Shown in pieces: positions 34,960 through 46,293 of a DNA stretch of 64,000 bases. Where the stretch lies: the NCBI RefSeq assembly GCF_963169125.1, contig NC_084801.1, forward strand, positions 116,339,061 through 116,403,060. The letters are read 5' to 3'. How positions within the stretch are numbered: the first letter of the stretch is position 1; every line of letters begins with the position of its first letter. The DNA comes from Humulus lupulus. Taxonomy: Eukaryota; Streptophyta; Magnoliopsida; Rosales; Cannabaceae. Under the pieces are notes generated by a model. That model saw only the letters and a program-made list of their open reading frames with translations, was not told where the DNA came from and made no database searches. The position numbers and the translations under genes are program-made.

Positions 34960-36318
34960 TGTAACGACCAAAAATTTGCTAATAAGGCTTAAGGGCCTTG
35001 ATTGGTGTGCCGGGAGGGCATAATTGGTATATGTGTGATCTTAATGATTAAATGCATGATTATATGATTATGTGGATATGTGAAATGCATGTTTATGAGT
35101 ATTAAATATGCATGTGGGCCCTGTGTAGCCTTTAAGAGCATATTTGTCATTTTGACCTGTTGAGGGCATAAATGTGATTATATGTGATAAATTGTTGAGA
35201 CCATATTATTATGTGGATATATTTGCATTATATGGCTCGAGACGTTCCTAGTGAGCGGATTGACGAAATAGTCATGGCGGGGATTTATACCCGGTTCGGG
35301 GGAGCCTGGGGTAATTTCGGGAATTTAGAAAAATATATCAGGGACTATTAGACATTGGGTAAATAATTGGTAATTAATTGGATGACGGGATTAATTGGTA
35401 GATATTAGGAACACTCGAGGAATTAGTTGGAAATTGGGAGCAAAATGACCATTTTATCCCTAGGGGCTAATTGAGTATTAGTGAACCTTGGAGGGGCATA
35501 AAGGTCTTTTGTTTAAGTGATATACTCAGAATTATTAGAACAAAACAAAAAGTGGTAGAATAACTCAAGGAAGGAAAGAAAGAAAAGCTCTCAACCCACC
35601 CTCTCTCATATCTCTCACGTACTCCCTCTCTCCCACTCTCCCTTAAAGAATTTTGAAGCTAAGGACCCAAGGGGTGCATAAGCTAGGCTTGGGGCTGGAG
35701 ATCTTTGAAGCAAAACATAAGGAATTGGAGAGGAATCAAGCTGGGAATTGGAGCTGGAAACAGAGGAGAGGTTAGTTATATTTGAGGTAAGAGCTCTAGT
35801 TTTCATCCTTGTATTTTGCTGGGTTTCTAGGTATAAATTAGTTAATGACTTTAGTTTAATGGAATAGAATGGAGCTGGGTATCCTAGAGCTTAGGAATAG
35901 GTTCAATTCTGGGTTCTTGGATGATGAATTCTGATTGAATTAAGTAATTGAGGAGTAATTTATGAGTTTTTGGTGTCTAAAATGGGTAGTTTAATCTTGA
36001 ATTTGTGGCTGGTTCAGTGTTGAATTGAGGGGAGATAATATGGAAAATTATGGGTAGAGTCGTGGTGTTCTTGGATAGAAAGAAGAAGAGAAAACCCATA
36101 TTTTCTAGGTTCGAAGGGGTCGCGCCGCGACCCAGCCTGGGGGCGTCGCGGTGCGTGTGGCCATTTTGGCTTGAGGATGCCTTTGACTTGGGGGCGTGAT
36201 GCGACTCACTAGGCCAAGTCGCGGCCCGCCTCCCCATTTGGCTGGGGTCCTTGCTCTCTGACTTGGGTGCAAGTCGCGATCCACTAAGCCAAGTCGCGAA
36301 CCGCCTGGGGAGGTTAGC
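34960..36318 (+). mobile_element. 5' part of a plus-strand chromovirus-type LTR (element F)
   Basis: It starts TGTAACGACCAAAAATTTGC and AAGGCTTAAGGGCCTTGATT. It carries the conserved GAGCGG/GACGAAATAGTCATGG/GGGGATTTATACCCGG module (about 35250-35310), CT-rich leader-like sequence near 35590-35645, and a GC-rich block of TCGCGCCGCGACCC-type short inverted repeats (36118-36300). It ends abruptly at 36318, where minus-strand element D begins, so D inserted into F. The rest of F must lie beyond the right edge. Confidence 0.82.
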
Positions 36319-36845
36319 TGTAACGCCCTACTATCCAGGGACTGTTACAGTATGCATTTTAAAATAGTGCTAAACTCGTTAATCGAGTCATTTGGCCATA
36401 ATTGTGTAACTAAGTATGATTAACAGTTTAGGGTTAATTTTTTTGATTAAGATACAACGTTTCACTAAAACGTTTACCATATATATTGGGATCCCAAAAA
36501 TATAATTTAAAGGTTAATTACAATAAAATATTTAAAACTAGCCGACCTAAGCGGCAAAATAGGGTTTAAACCTAGTTCCTGTTTCTACCCTCGACCGTGT
36601 CGGTTGAGCTGCCGCATATGTACACATCATCACCTAACCTCTCCAACTCAAGGAAGGTCCAGCTTTCTTTTGCCTTTACCTGCACCACATAGCACCCGTG
36701 AGCCAAAGCTTAGCAAGAAAACTCAATATGCTCATGAACAAGTAATAACATGTCACTAAATCATAATAGGCATGCCTAGTAGTAATAACCATACTCATGC
36801 ATGCAAGCAGATACAATTAAATTTTTGTGGAGTCTTGCGTTCTGA

Positions 36846-37200
36846 GTAGATGACTAATAAGTTTCTCGCTCTGAGGTAGAAGACTAATAAGTCTCTCTCT
36901 GAATAGATGACTAATAAGTCATACTCTATATAGATGACTAATAAGTCTATCCTTGTGCAGATGACTGATAAGTCTATCTCTATACAGATGATTGATAAGT
37001 CTGTCTCTGAGTAGATGATTGATAAGTCTATCTCTGTGTAGAATGACTGATAAGTCTATCTCTGAGTAGATGACTGATAAGTCTATCTCTGTGTAGATGA
37101 GTGATAAGTCTATCTCTAAGTAGATGACTGATAAGTCTATCTCTGTGTAGATGACTGATAAGTCTATCTCTAAGTAGATGACTGATAAGTCTATCTCTGA
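36846..37200. repeat. 27-bp minisatellite in the D LTR
   Basis: About thirteen copies of a unit like GATGACTGATAAGTCTATCT plus a CTGWGTA tail. It lies between the donor-like and acceptor-like sites of the D LTR. The unit shares GACTTATCARTC (complement) with the H repeat but otherwise differs. The minus-strand frame through it is a repeat artefact. Confidence 0.9.
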
Positions 37201-37345
37201 GGTCCCATTCCCTCCTAGCCATGTGACGTGTAGGTCACCTTAGCCTTTTTGCTCTGGCTCTAAATAAATAGCCTTTAGATTAGACAAGCGCTTTTGTTTT
37301 CATCGAACTTAAGGTCGGTCAAGCATTTCATGCTTATGTTCATAA

Positions 37346-38445
37346 TGTTGGGGTTTATGCCCTAATCAAAACCCAAATTCTTTGTAATCTCATTTTATTA
37401 TCAATAAAAGAATAGAAATCATTTTTTGACTTGGTCAATCACTTTGCTCACATGTTTTATTTTCATGATTATTTGTTTAATATAAACTTCTATTAAATCT
37501 CGAGTATATATCTAATCTTATTTATAGTGACGTAATCATAGTGGAATATAAATATGAATATATGTTCAAAATAAGTTAGTCCTAAGATTAGTCAGTGCAC
37601 AGGATTTGCACTAACTTGCCAATCTACGATATGATCTACTTACACATTACGGTGTTATGTTCTTTCCAGAACATTAGCAAACTAGATAAGATCGGATGTA
37701 TTTGTTACATCGGACAGGACCGATATTGACAGTTGACAAGATAATTAAACATACTGTTATTATCTATTCTAGTCATATCATATAGTTGACCATAGGTCAA
37801 TTCAATCACAATTCTGAGTGGTTAGTATTCTAACTGATTGTATTATTTGAGTTCTTTGACTTGTTCGTTACCAGCTTACCCTACGGACTAGCCCATACTT
37901 ACATCTTGGGAACTCGATAGTATAATTGAGTGGGAGTGTTAATCACAGATATGAACATCTATAGCTTCTGATGAAGAAGTGAAACGATAGTTTCCTTTTA
38001 GTTTGGTTCAAGGTGTTAAATGATAGAGATCTCATTTCAGTAATTAAATTAGTTTACTAAAATATCATTTACAAGGAACTAAGTGTTTTAAGGATAAAAT
38101 ACAATGAGGGGTAAAAAGATATTTTAGTCCGATCTCATTGTAGACCGTCTATAGAGGATTGAGTGACAATTATGGTTGTAACAATGGATAATTAATAGTG
38201 TATATATATTTGTTATAGAGCGTTCTATGAATTCAAAAGTGCAATTCTGAGTATATAGTGGAGTCACGAGGAATTAATAAGTTAGTAAATTTATTTGTTA
38301 GATTTATGATAACTTATTGGAGATTGATTTCATAGGCCCATGGTCCCCATTGTACCTTGGATAAAATCATCTAGATAGTCTCAATTAATTGATTTAATTA
38401 TCAAAGTTGATCATGTCAATTTTGGATAGTTTCACAGAGTTATGT
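37346..38445 (+). repeat. 5' LTR of element E, 3' part missing
   Basis: 1100 bp match the start of the 3' LTR (44450-45550) closely, then the match stops after CAGAGTTATGT. The remaining roughly 740 bp of the 3' LTR, including the TATA box and the R-U5 region, have no counterpart here, and no primer binding site is seen. Confidence 0.85.
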
Positions 38446-40640
38446 GTAAAACATGTTAAAAATTAATTAGAAAATTGTTTTGGTTTGAAAAATTTCACAA
38501 AATTTTTTTTTTTGAAATTTTTTGCATGGCTACCATGCGCGCGCGCACCAGCCACGGTGAACAGTACCGACAGGTACTATTCATCCAAAAAATTTAATTT
38601 TTTTTAAATTAAAGAAAATTAAAATTGTGGATATTTATTATTTATAATCAAAACTAAAAATATCAAAATTTTTTTGTATTTAAAATTAGTTTTTTTAAAA
38701 ATAAGATATTTTTGTTAGTTGAGATTTAAATAATTATATATTTTCTACAAAGATTCAAATTCAAATTTAAAAATAGACTAACAACTTAATTTTAAATCTT
38801 TTAAAATATATTAAAATATTAGAATTAAGATATCATATATTTAAGATATTTTCTTTTAAATTCTTGATATTTTTTATTAAATCTTTATTTGAAAATATAA
38901 ATATCTTTTTATTCTATAGTTTTTAATATTTAAATTATTTGAAATTCGAATATTGTTAGTTAGATATTTTTATGGATATTTGAATTTATTTAACTATTTT
39001 GAGATATTTTAGGATTGTTATAACTATTTATATTTTATTTTATTTTTTCCTGGTTAAAATATTAGCTAATAGTTATAACAACACAAGATATTTTGGAAAA
39101 TAGTTAAGATATTGATTTTAAAATTTTAAAATGGTTAAATTTTGAAAAATATCATTTTTTTCAACCAATTAATAAAATATTTTTTTAATAAAAGGGATTT
39201 AAATTAACTTTGGTTAATTGTTGATAAATCCTATTTAAATTAAATTAATATTTTTTTTTCAAATTAACCTAAAACCAAATTGATTGTTGATAAATGAAAT
39301 TTAAATTAACTATTGTTAATTATTGATAAATTTCATTTAAATTGACTTATTTTTTGTAAAAATTTAATTAATTTGAATTTTTTTTGAAAAATTCTAGATT
39401 ATTAATTGTGTTATTTTTGCAAATGAAATTAATTGTGGTATTTTTGCATAAATTCATAGAATTGCTCATATAGTAACATGATTAGGCTCATCCAATTATA
39501 ACATGTCTGTTTGCACTATATGTGGTATTTTTGCAATTGGGCTTAGATGCATATAGTGGCCCATATGTTTGTCAGATATATGGATTTTGCCAAATAAAAT
39601 ATTCATAAAATGATAGGTTTTATTTGGGCCCATTAGAAAATGTAAAGTTTAAATTCCTCTCTTATGGGTGATTCCATTTGTGAAGGCCCATTTGCTTTGC
39701 ATGACTATAGTGGGCCTAACCAATTAATAACAATTAATAAAACGAAGGTTTAAATTCCTGTCTTTTGGACATTGTATGGAAGATATGGGGCCTTTGTAGT
39801 GGGAACGGCATACTGGACCCATCCCTCCTCCATACAAGCCTAATTGTTAAGGCCCATTTGCCTGAGTTGGACTTAATTGTATAGGTTCATTATATTAGTT
39901 AAACCTAAATATTGATTAGCAACAAATTAATTCTAAATTAATTGAATTTGTTTCAATGTGACATTTTAGAATTAATAGGAAATTATAGGACTTTGATTTT
40001 TTTTTTTTTTTTAAAAAATTTGTTAAATTTTTTTGGGAAAACCATAGTCATTAATTTTCTAAAAATAAATAATAAAAACACTATTTTTAAATTTTATAAT
40101 GAGCTTATTTTAATAATTATATTCGATCTCCACCATTGGTTTAACATAGTCAATAGCTTAATGGGGCCTCGAGGCGCTTTGATTCGTCCCCCTACGGACG
40201 GTGTTCATTAGTTATTTTGCCAATGTTAGATTGCGAAAGATAGATAATTATAGGTAAAATTCTACTAGACTCACCCCTACGGTGACTACTAGGACTAAAT
40301 CTATGATTATTGAAACCGTGGGTCTAGGTCATAAAATAAGAGATTTTGTTTTCTTATTTTGATCGAATAGTAGGTTGTTAATAGTGGTGTCCATTATTAA
40401 ATGAGTTTACAACTCTTTTTAACTAGTGGTATTTTTTACTCTCGCCAACTGGGACAAGGATATCATAGATTAGTTAAAAACCTAAAGAAATAGAGATATG
40501 ATTGTTTTTGGTATTTTTTCTCATATCTTACATATTTTTGGTATATGTTGTGCTATTTCTTGAAATATGTGTGAATAGAAGTTTTATTTGAGCAAATGTG
40601 ATTGATTTCTATTTTATTGGTAATTTGTAGTTTTAAGTTA
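38446..40640 (+). other. Leader region of element E
   Basis: AT-rich, non-coding. It has an alternating GC run CATGCGCGCGCGCACC near 38535 and TACCGACAGGTA close by. The block GGGGCCTCGAGGCGC with TCCCCCTACGG (40163-40198) and GGTGACTACTAGGACTAAAT (from 40279) precedes gag. The CCTCGAGG/TCCCCCTA block is shared with the leader of element G. Confidence 0.6.
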
Positions 40641-40649
40641 AGTAGTGTC

Positions 40650-40960
40650 TGTGTCTACTCCTATCCTTTCTCAACTTTTGATGGAGAAATTCATTGGAGA
40701 AAACTTCCTTAATTGGAAGAAGAATATCAACATAGAGTTGATTAGTGACAACTCCGAGTTCGTCATGATTGAGGAATCCCCAGAATGAGCATTGTGTTCG
40801 CACGTTCGTGATGGAACCGTAAATGCTTGGATAGCACTGTCTCCGCACGTTCGTGATGGCACCGTAAATTCTCGGAACGCACCGTGTCTGCACGTTCATG
40901 CTCAACTCAACTATGGTCTGACGCAGCTCATGAACGAGCTTTAGATTATTGAACCTGTCA
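40650..40960 (+). pseudogene. Gag remnant of element E
   Basis: From about 40680 one frame reads MEKFIGENFLNWKKNINIEL, a copia gag start. It ends at a stop near 40785. The next stretch has two near-copies of CGCACGTTCGTGATGG-ACCGTAAAT (about 40800-40870), a local duplication that replaces normal gag sequence. Most of the gag body is missing. Confidence 0.65.
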
Positions 40961-43839
40961 TGGGTGGACCTAGTAAAGAAAGTGAAAATAAGACTACTGA
41001 TGTTGCTGCTGATCCAGCTAAGGCTGAAGCTAACCAAGCTTTGTCTTCGAAAGCTGGAAACAAGAGGAAGAATGGAGAAAACAACAACCCCAAGCCTGCA
41101 AAGGCTCCAAAGACGAGTGCACAACCAAGTGCACAGACGCGTAAGGGGAAGAACAAGAAAAACAAGAAAGGTAAAGATAAGTGCTTTCATTGCAAAGAGA
41201 AAGGGCATTGGAAACGAGATTGCCCCAAGTTTCTAGCAGCGAAAAACAAAGGTAATGATTATAGGTCATTTATCTTAGAAACATGTGTTTTAGAGAATGA
41301 TAAATCCATTTGGATTATTGATTCTGGATCTACCAACCATGTTTGTAACTCTTTACAGCTTCTTGAATCGTGGGAGGAAGTGAACGAAGGCGGCTTAAAG
41401 CTTAGAGTTGGGAATGGAGCGTTCGTTAAGGTCCAAGCTAGAAGAATAGGTTGTTTGAAGTTCGGAAATAAATACTTAATTTTAAAAGATGTATTTTTTA
41501 TTCCGAATTTTAGTAGAAATTTAATTTCAGTTTCCATGTTGCAATTAGAACGATTTGTTATGACTTTCATAAGTTTTAATATATCTATTTCTTTCAATGG
41601 ATCACAATTGTGTATTGTATGTTTCGAAAACAGGCTTTATATTCTGCGACCTAATGAACCCCTCGCTCTTAATAATGATTTATTCAAAGTAGCTAAACTT
41701 AGGACCAATAAACGTCAAAAGACCGATAACAATAATATGACGTATTTATGGCACTTGAGACTAGGTCACATTGGCTATGATAGGATTCAAAGACTTACAA
41801 AGGACGGACCTTTGAGGGAACTCAGCTTAGGTGAATTACTTGTCTGTGAATCTTGTCTAGAAGGCAAACTGACCAAGCGTCCATTCTTTGCAAAGGGTGA
41901 TAGGGCAAAAGAACCACTTGGTCTTGTGCATTCAGATGTTTATGGACCTTTGAATGTACAAGCCAGGGGTGGTTTTGAGTATTTCGTCACTTTCATTGAC
42001 GATTACTCTAGATACCTAATGCATAGGAAATTATAAACATTTTCAAAGTTTCAGGAATTCCTAGCAATGGCTCAGAACCAATTAGGTAAAACGTTAAAGA
42101 TATTGCGATCTGATAGGGGTGGAGAATATTTGGATATGCAGTTCCAAGATCATTTAACTGAACTTGAGATTTTATCACAACTTACTGCCCCAGGTACTGC
42201 GCAACAAAATGGTGTAGCAGAACGCCGGAACAGAACTTTATTGGAAATGATTAGATGCATGCTTAGTTACTCAGCTCTACCAACTTCATTCTAGGGACAT
42301 GCAATTGAAACCGCAAACGACATTCTCAATGTCGTGCCGTCTAAATCAATCCCCAAAACACTTTTAGAACGCTAGAATGGTCGTGAACCTAGTTTGCGCC
42401 ATTATAGAATCTGGGGGTGTCTCGCTAACGTCCTGAGGAAAAAGGAGGGAAAGCTAGAATCGCGAACTGAAGTTTGCATGTTTGTTGGCTATCCAAAAGG
42501 TACTCGGGGTGGAATTTTCTATAGTCATTCAGAAAAGAAAGTATTTACTTCTACAAATGCTACTTTTCTGGAAAATGACTATGTTTAGAACTTTAAACCT
42601 CGCAGCAAAGTAGTTTTAGAGGAGATGGTTAAAAAATTGACTCCAACAAATGTTCCATCATCATCAACGGAAGTTAATGATGAAATTCCCACTCTTCATG
42701 TCCAACTGACGTTAGTCGATTTAAATGAAGAAAGTACCACTGTTCCTAAGCAAACAGTCATGGAGCCTCGTCGTAGTGGGAGGGTTTCTAGGAACCCAGT
42801 TCGCTATGGTTTGGATGGTGAAACCAATATGGTTGTTGGTGACACTAGTGATGATGATCCATTGTCTTTCAAACAGGCAATGGCTAGCCCTGAAAAGGAA
42901 CTATGGCTCGAAGCCATGAAACAGGAAATGGAGTCCATGTACTCAAATTCCGTCTGGGATCTTGTGGAAACACCTAGTGACTTTAGGGCCATTGGGTGCA
43001 AGTGGATCTACAAGAAGAAACGAGGTGTTGATGGAAATATCGAGACTTATAAAGCTCAATTAGTGGCAAAGGGTTATACCCAAAGAGAAGGCATGGACTA
43101 TGAGGAAACTTTTAGTCCGGTAGCCATGCTCAAATCCATTTGCATCCTCCTATCCATAGCAGCCGCTCTCGACTATGAGATCTGGAAAATGGACGTCAAG
43201 ACAGCTTTTCTTAATGGAAAGCTTGACGAAGTCATTTATATGGATCAGCAAGAAGGATTTAAAGTAGCTGGACAAGAAGGAAAATTTTGCAAGTTGAATA
43301 GGTCCATCTATGGACTTAAGCAAGATTCTCGTTCCTGGAATCTTAGGTTTTATGAAATAATCAAAACCTATGGCTTTGAAAAAAATATTGATGAGCCCTG
43401 TGTTTACCAACTAAAGGCAAATCAAATAGTGGTATTCCTGGTTCTTTATGTAGATGATATCTTACTCATTGGAAACAATGTCAAGAAATTATCAAATGTG
43501 AAGAATTGGCTGAGTACTCAATTCCAGGTGAAGGATTTGGGTGAAGCAAGTTATGTTCTAGGTATCCAGATCATCAGGGATAGAAAGAACAGACTCTTAG
43601 CTCTATCTCAAGCAGCTTACATAGATAAAGTGCTTGAACATTTCTCAATGAAAAATTCCAAGAAAGGGCGTTTACCGTCCCGCCATGGAATTCATCTTTC
43701 AAAGAAGCAGTCTCCCCAGACTCCGGAAGAGGAACATGCAATGAGAAAAGTTCCTTACGCATTTGCAGTTGGAAGTCTGATGTATGCCATGTTATGTACT
43801 AGACCAGACATCTGCTATGCAGTGGGAGTAGTGAGCTAG
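40960..43839 (+). pseudogene. Copia polyprotein of element E: zinc knuckle, protease, integrase, RT
   Basis: One reading frame with stops carries these domains in order: a zinc knuckle CFHCKEKGHWKRDC (about 41180); protease WIIDSGSTNHVC (about 41312); pre-integrase WHLRLGHIGYDR and CESCLEGK; integrase HSDVYGPL, SDRGGEYLD and NGVAERRNRTLLE, giving Asp, Asp and Glu of the triad; then reverse transcriptase KMDVKTAFLNGKLDE, SIYGLKQDSRSWN and LVLYVDDILLIGN (YVDD about 43443-43460). In-frame stops lie at 42034, 42292, 42373, 42586 and 43837. Those at 42292 and 42373 sit where the family has Trp. A few residues between SRY and LMHRK are deleted. The order integrase before RT is diagnostic of Ty1/copia. 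Confidence 0.9.
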
Positions 43840-43894
43840 TATCAATCAAACCCAGGACCAGAACATTGGATAGGTTAAGCATATCCTGAAGTAT

Positions 43895-44425
43895 TTGAGA
43901 CGGACTAGGGATTATATGTTAGTCTACAAGGGTGGTGTTCTGAAACCTGTAGGCTACACCGATTCAGATTTTCAGACTGATGTCGATGACAGGAAGTCTA
44001 CTTCTGGGATGGTGTTTACTCTTGGGGGTGGAGCTGTGATTTGGAGAAGCGCAAAGCAGTCTGCAATCTCAGATTCCACCATGGAGGCTGAGTACATAGC
44101 CCCGTCAGAAGCAGCTAAGGAAATAGTCTGGCTAAAGAAGTTCTATTCAGATCTTGGTGTTATTCCTGAAATGGATAAACTGCTTGTGTTGTTTTGTGAC
44201 AATACAGGAGCGATAGCCAACTCGAAAGAACCTCGAAGTGACAAGAGGAGTAAGCATATAGAAAGGAAATATCACATTATTCGAGAATATGTGGCCATGG
44301 AAGATGTGAAGGATATGAAGATTGCAACTGAAGACAATCTTACGGATCCGTTTACAAAGACACTAACAGAAGCTACATTTGATAAGCATATCAAGGAAAT
44401 AAGATTAGTAGAATTAAGGCATTAG
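43895..44425 (+). pseudogene. Copia RNase H of element E
   Basis: The frame carries GYTDSDFQTDVDDRKSTSG, STMEAEYIAPSEAAKEIVWL, LFCDNTGAIANSKEP and KHIERKYHIIREYV, and ends EIRLVELRH. The catalytic residues in YTDSD, MEAEY and FCDN are present. It is in a different frame from the RT, so a frameshift lies between 43840 and 43895. A purine tract GTGCAAGTGGGATT follows (44436-44449), touching the 3' LTR. Confidence 0.88.
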
Positions 44426-44449
44426 TTTCAATTAGTGCAAGTGGGATTT

Positions 44450-46293
44450 TGTTGGGGTTTTATGCCCTAATCAAAACCCAAGTTCTTTGTAATCTCATTT
44501 TATTATCAATAAAAGAATAGAAATCATTTTTTGACTTGGTCAATCACTTTGCTCACATGTTTTATTTTCATGATTATTTGTTTAATATAAACTTCTATTA
44601 AATCTCGAGCATATATCTAATCTTATTTATAGTGACGTAATCATAGTGGAATATAAATATGAATATATGTTCAAAATAAGTTAGTCCTAAGATTAGTCAG
44701 TGCACAGGATTTACACTGACTTGCCAATCTACGATATGATCTACTTACACATTACGGTGTTATGTTCTTTCCAGAACATTAGCAAACTAGATAAGATCGG
44801 ATGTATTTGTTACATCGGACAGGACCGATATTGACAGTTGACAAGATAATTAAACATACTGTTATTATCTATTCTAGTCATATCATATAGTTGACCATAG
44901 GTCAATTCAATCTCAATTCTGAGTGGTTAGTATTCTAACTGATTGTATTATTTGAGTTCTTTGACTTGTTCGTTACCAGCTTACCCTACGGACTAGCCCA
45001 TACTTACATCTTGGGAACTCGGTAGTATAATTGAGTGGGAGTGTTAATCACAGATATGAACATCTATAGCTTCTGATGAAGAAGTGAAACGATGGTTTCC
45101 TTTAAGTTTGGTTCAAGGTGTTAAATGATAGAGATATCATTTCAGTAATTAAATTAGTTTACTGAAATATCATTTACAAGGAACTAAGTGTTTTAAGGAT
45201 AAAATACAATGAGGGGTAAAACGGTATTTTAGTCCTATCTCATTGTAGACCGTCTATAGAGGATTGAGTGACAATTATGGTTGTAACAATGGATAATTAA
45301 TAGCGTATATATATTTGTTATAGAGCGTTCTATGAATTCAAGAGTGCAATTCCAAGTCTATAGTGGAGTCACGAGGAATTAATAAGTTAGTAAATTTATT
45401 TGTTAGATTTATGATAACTTATTGGAGGTTGATTTCATAGGCCCATGGTCCCCATTGCACCTTGGATAAAATCATCTAGATAGTCTCAATTAATTGATTT
45501 AATTATCAAAGTTGATCAGATCAATTTTGGATAGTTTCACAGAGTTATGTAATTTTGAGAAGAAAAGAGAAATTATGACAGATTTATTAATTAAGATAAA
45601 TTGGTATCGAAATTAATAAATAATTTAAATCAAGGTTCAAATTATAAATAATTAATTTGATAAAGGATTTAAATAATTAATTAATTAATTAAATCAATAT
45701 AAAATAATACAGACCTTGATTTTAAGTCCAATGGGCTTATAATCAAATGGAAAATTTCACGGGCCTAAAGCCCATGATAATTTCGACCTAGGGCTTTAAA
45801 ATGACTATTATTTTATTGATTTTTCAATTAAATTAAATGGCCTAATTGAGTCTATAAAAGGAGTGCTTAGAGAGAAGTCATAAGTTCAGATTTATGAGAC
45901 GACAGATAAGTTTAATCACTAGTTTTCTGATAGTTTTAGATTCTCTCTTTCTAAGCCTCTTTGATTATTTTATCTTCTTCTTCTCTGTATCTATCTCATG
46001 TGTTGAGAACTGCCCACACTAGTCTAGGTGATTCTAAGGATACATTGGAAGGCTGTGAATAAAATAGAAGATCGGTTCAGTTTCTTGATAATACTCTGCG
46101 ACAGAGAGGATACAAGAGTTAGAAAAACTGAAGGAATGACTCTTTAATTCCGATGCATATACTGTAAGTATTCTATTCATTGTTTCTCTTTGAATTCAAT
46201 TTTAGAAACATGTTTTAGGCTATCTCATATTAATTTGTTTAATATTAGATACACATGAAAATAAATAAAGATCCTGTATAAGTTTTCCTAACA
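44450..46293 (+). repeat. 3' LTR of element E
   Basis: Complete, 1844 bp, TGTTGGGGTT to CCTAACA. A TATA box (TATAAAAG at 45853) is followed by the CT-rich TTCTCTCTTTCTAAGCC transcript-start region. A GTAAGTATTC donor-like site lies near 46166 in U5. Confidence 0.88.

Larger units (their letters stand above)
37346..46293 (+). mobile_element. Ty1/copia element E, nested in the D LTR
   Basis: It starts TGTTGGGGTTTATGCCC at 37346 and ends CCTAACA at 46293. The internal region encodes gag, protease, integrase, reverse transcriptase and RNase H in copia order, ending in a purine tract before the 3' LTR. Five in-frame stops and one frameshift break the polyprotein. The 5' LTR lacks its promoter half. 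The flanks show TCATGCTTATGT on both sides but offset by several bases rather than a clean 5-bp duplication. Confidence 0.88.

Noticed and set aside
37028..37222. Minus-strand frame with repeated RDRLISHLL units
   Set aside because: This is the translation of the 27-bp minisatellite, a multiple of three, with no other support.
40633..41269. 191-residue minus-strand frame opposite the copia gag
   Set aside because: It mirrors the Lys/Asn-rich gag and zinc-knuckle region of element E, whose plus-strand motifs are unmistakable.
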